Below, in pieces: positions 62,001-64,000 of a stretch of DNA of 64,000 nucleotides. This DNA comes from Sesamum alatum (lineage: Eukaryota; Streptophyta; Magnoliopsida; Lamiales; Pedaliaceae). Every line of letters begins with the position of its first letter. Within the stretch, counting starts at the first letter, position 1. Location: assembly GCA_034509735.1 (NCBI GenBank), contig JACGWO010000012.1, positions 27,247,188 to 27,311,187 of the forward strand. Reading direction: 5' to 3'. Position numbers and translations under genes: made by a program. A model generated the notes under the pieces. The model was not told the origin of the DNA. It saw only the letters and a list, made by a program, of their open reading frames with translations, and did no database searches.

Positions 62001-62890
62001 ACTTCGTGTAAATTTGTCTTACCTACTATCTGGGACTTATATAGTTCATGTAGTAGACAGGGAGCTAGGATAAGATGCCAAGTTTTTGGGAAGGGTCAGC
62101 AGTACTGCATTGACTCTAAATAATCAATAATTAATCTTCACCATCTGCATAGTTGCTTTTACAGAGAGCTGCAAAACAGTAAATCGTTGACTTACAAATC
62201 ATTCTTCTTTTTTATTGCTTCCTATGTGAGGCTCATTGTTTTAGCTCATGCAAGAATAACAGTTCCTGCCCCAGGTAGGCTTTTTCCCATCAATTTTGGT
62301 TTCAGTTTTCTCTTCTTTCCTCATACTACATTTTGGACTGCCTTGGATGGAACCATAGTGGTCTCTTCTTGTTTCTAGCTCTGGAAGTAATTTTCCGTGT
62401 CACAGAAACATGAAAACACGTTCTGAGATAATTGCTCTCCTTTACGCTCTCTTTTTTAATCACCCTTATTAGGATTTGTATATTCCATGCTGCAATTACA
62501 AATTCCACTATAACATGGCTTTATCCTTTTTCAGGGCTTTCGAAGGACAAATCCCAGAAACCAAGTAGAGCAGCGTGCCCTGTATCTCAACTCAGTATGT
62601 GTCTATTCACATTCCACGACTATTTTTGTTTTGATGTGTGCTATGGTTCATTACTCCTGAAAACTACATCTTCTCCACAGGTCTTGACACATCGTTCAGG
62701 TTCTGTATCTATGCTTTCCCTTATTTACTCAGAGATGCTAAAGATGCTTCGTATGTGGGACGTCCTAAATTTTGATGCGGAGATCTTTTTCCCTCATGAT
62801 TCATATAGTTCTCCTAGAGGGTATGAAAAACAAAAGAGCAAGGAATCTGATCAATCACATGTTATGACATCACAATCTTTATTGGTAGAG
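59099..62890 (+). CDS. SirB1/transglutaminase-like protein, probably plastid (5' part)
   Basis: Exons: 59099-59326, 61038-61324, 62535-62594, 62681-62890; later exons lie beyond the window. Exon 1 encodes a Ser/Thr-rich, acid-poor start (MAFAWISLTTFTILSSSRST) fitting a chloroplast transit peptide, then ADELKFVLHDALDLSGINTA. Exon 2 gives QIEKLSDIERETSISINRKV, IAAEDDSLV and, after a frame shift, VPLPVDDFIERLDSLSMDYC and FLECLERYLYVDK. Exon 3 gives GFRRTNPRNQVEQRALYLNS. Exon 4 gives VLTHRSGSVSMLSLIYSEML and FDAEIFFPHD. The order 'YL..VL..R.G....LS.IY.E' is that of the SirB1 N-terminal (Transglut_core2) family; plant members are of unknown function. One base is missing near 61175 (GTT-CAC where GTTTCAC restores the frame). 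After the donor at 62891 no further exon was found to 64000. Confidence 0.7.
60033..60578. mobile_element. Foldback MITE, Mutator-like, intact (SirB1-like gene intron 1)
   Basis: 546-bp palindromic element, the best-preserved in the window. Ends GGGATAATTACACTCCC and GGGAGTGTAATTATCCC are exact inverses, followed by inverted CCCTGAGGTTTGGTGTAATT and CCCTGTGGTTTG arms. The 9-bp target duplication TACATTTTA at 60024-60032 and 60579-60587 is perfect, pointing to a relatively recent Mutator-type insertion. Confidence 0.85.
61434..61700 (+). repeat. Short direct repeats of a dispersed retroelement-like sequence
   Basis: GTTGAATGACGACCTCATCG (61439) and GTTGAATGGTCATCTCATCT (61629) start two related blocks of about 70 bases that both end near GAGAAT.ATTTAATRTTT. 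The intervening CTAGCACGTGAAACTC and CTTGTTTGGCTTGGTTTTGA match 29757-29850. This resembles a small LTR (TRIM-like) or SINE unit. It lies in intron 2 of the SirB1-like gene. Confidence 0.45.
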
Positions 62891-63515
62891 GTAATTGTTT
62901 TACTTGTCTGCTTGATTTTGTAGCTTAGCTGTGCTTCCTTCACCGAAGATCACTGTACGCATATCCTTCTGCTCATACATACATTATCTCTGTCCTCTCA
63001 TGCTAGCCCCAGAAGTTGGACACTCTGCAATGCGACTTTTGGGCTATGTCAATCTTTAATCTCATGCTACTGCTTCTTAAGTCCATCCTTGCGTAGTAAT
63101 GGCCAAGAATGTGTTGAACATGCAATATGCCTTCTTTATTGTGTTTGTGTGGTCCCTGTTACCTAGAATACTGCTAGATATCCTTGGCTATAACTCTAAA
63201 CTCGAAGTTTAAAACGTCAATAATATTGTATCCCTGGCAGGAACCTCAAAGTTGGCACATCTCAATTTTCAAGTGATGTGTTTATCCTTAACTCTGAACC
63301 AGTAGGCTTTAACCCCTGAGTTTTGCTACCAGTTTAATTTTTCTTCAAGCATCAAGAAAAGCACAAGAGCAAAATGACAGATACGTGATGTACTCCTGCC
63401 ATCTTGAAATTTAAAGGCTTGGCAATAACCTTAGTTTGAAGTTAATTTCTATTGCGGAAATAAACTACGACTCCTATGATTCTTTGACTCTAAAGATTCT
63501 TTAGTTTGTTGTAGG
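62891..63515. other. Intron of the SirB1-like gene (continues)
   Basis: Follows a clean donor (TTGGTAGAG/gtaatt). I looked for the next exon of the family and found no convincing match, so this is probably intron. Confidence 0.45.
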
Positions 63516-64000
63516 GATAAAATGCAATTTGGCCTCTAAAACTTTGCCACTAAAGCAGTTTTTGGTCCTCAAATTTTTTTAGGTTTGCACTATTAGTCCT
63601 CAAACAATCATTTTTTAAGCATTTTCGATCCTTTCTCTAACTTTTCCATTAAACTTAACGGAAAATTCGTTTTTATTGTAAAAAAAATGTTATTTTACTC
63701 CCATTTGTGCTATTTTTCAACTTTTAGTCTAATATCTTCGAACTTTAAGAGAGAAAAGATAAAAAAAAATATTGAATCTAAGCAACAAATTTGTGAAGAA
63801 TTATATAGCAAATTTGTTGCTTAAATTCAATATTTTTTTGGTTTTTTTCTCTCTTTAAGTTGAAGAAAATTGGAAAAAAAACAAGTTTATTAGACTAAAA
63901 GTTGAAAAATAGCACAAAATGGGAGTAAAATAACATTTTTTTACAATAAAAATGAATATTACGTTAAGTTTAACGGCAAAGTTAACGGAAGGATCGAAAA
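63516..64000. mobile_element. Large foldback element, cut by the window end
   Basis: Left arm starts GGGATAAAATGCAATTTGGC. An inverted repeat folds about 63800: ATTTTACTCCCATTTGTGCT (63693) against GCACAAAATGGGAGTAAAAT (63913), and CTAAGCAACAAATTTGTG against GCAAATTTGTTGCTTA. Symmetry predicts a right end near 64090. It differs in sequence from the 9-bp-duplication MITE family. Confidence 0.65.

Overview
The window is nuclear DNA from a flowering plant, most likely a eudicot. It is AT-rich, its genes are split by many GT-AG introns, small transposons are dense, and every recognisable protein is plant-specific or plant-type. I cannot fix the species from sequence alone; an asterid is a guess.

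Layout. Bases 1-1530 hold part of an unidentified minus-strand gene. Bases 2601-7084 (minus) are an NPF5-type NRT1/PTR transporter whose last exon carries many single-base frame breaks. Bases 7150-22000 are a gene-poor, repeat-rich stretch. It contains SINE-like pieces, an LTR remnant, a clean 2.3-kb solo LTR with a 5-bp target duplication, a GC-rich purine-biased island, a decayed Obg-type GTPase pseudogene, and one copy of a locally duplicated block. Bases 23216-42480 (plus) are NRPE1, the largest subunit of RNA polymerase V, with 19 coding exons, a WG/GW AGO-hook region and a DeCL domain. Bases 46142-57597 (plus) are a complete 17-exon glycoside hydrolase family 2 (LacZ-like) beta-galactosidase. 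Bases 59099-62890 (plus) are the 5' part of a probably plastid SirB1/transglutaminase-like protein gene that runs off the window.

The three plus-strand genes lie head to tail with no functional link that I can see. NRPE1 serves RNA-directed DNA methylation, the beta-galactosidase sugar hydrolysis, and the SirB1-like protein is of unknown function.

Three points stand out. First, a family of foldback MITEs has GGG(A)TAATTAC-type ends and 9-bp target duplications (Mutator-like). Members sit in introns of NPF, NRPE1 and the SirB1-like gene. Second, part of the NRPE1 5' leader, with its upstream flank, is duplicated about 5 kb upstream, next to the Obg pseudogene. Third, single-base indels, mostly in short homopolymers, break otherwise well-conserved exons of four genes. 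This pattern looks more like consensus error than decay. I saw no clearly undescribed biological system. The nearest candidates are the two different tandem W-motif repeats in NRPE1 and the MITE inside the gene for a transposon-silencing polymerase.
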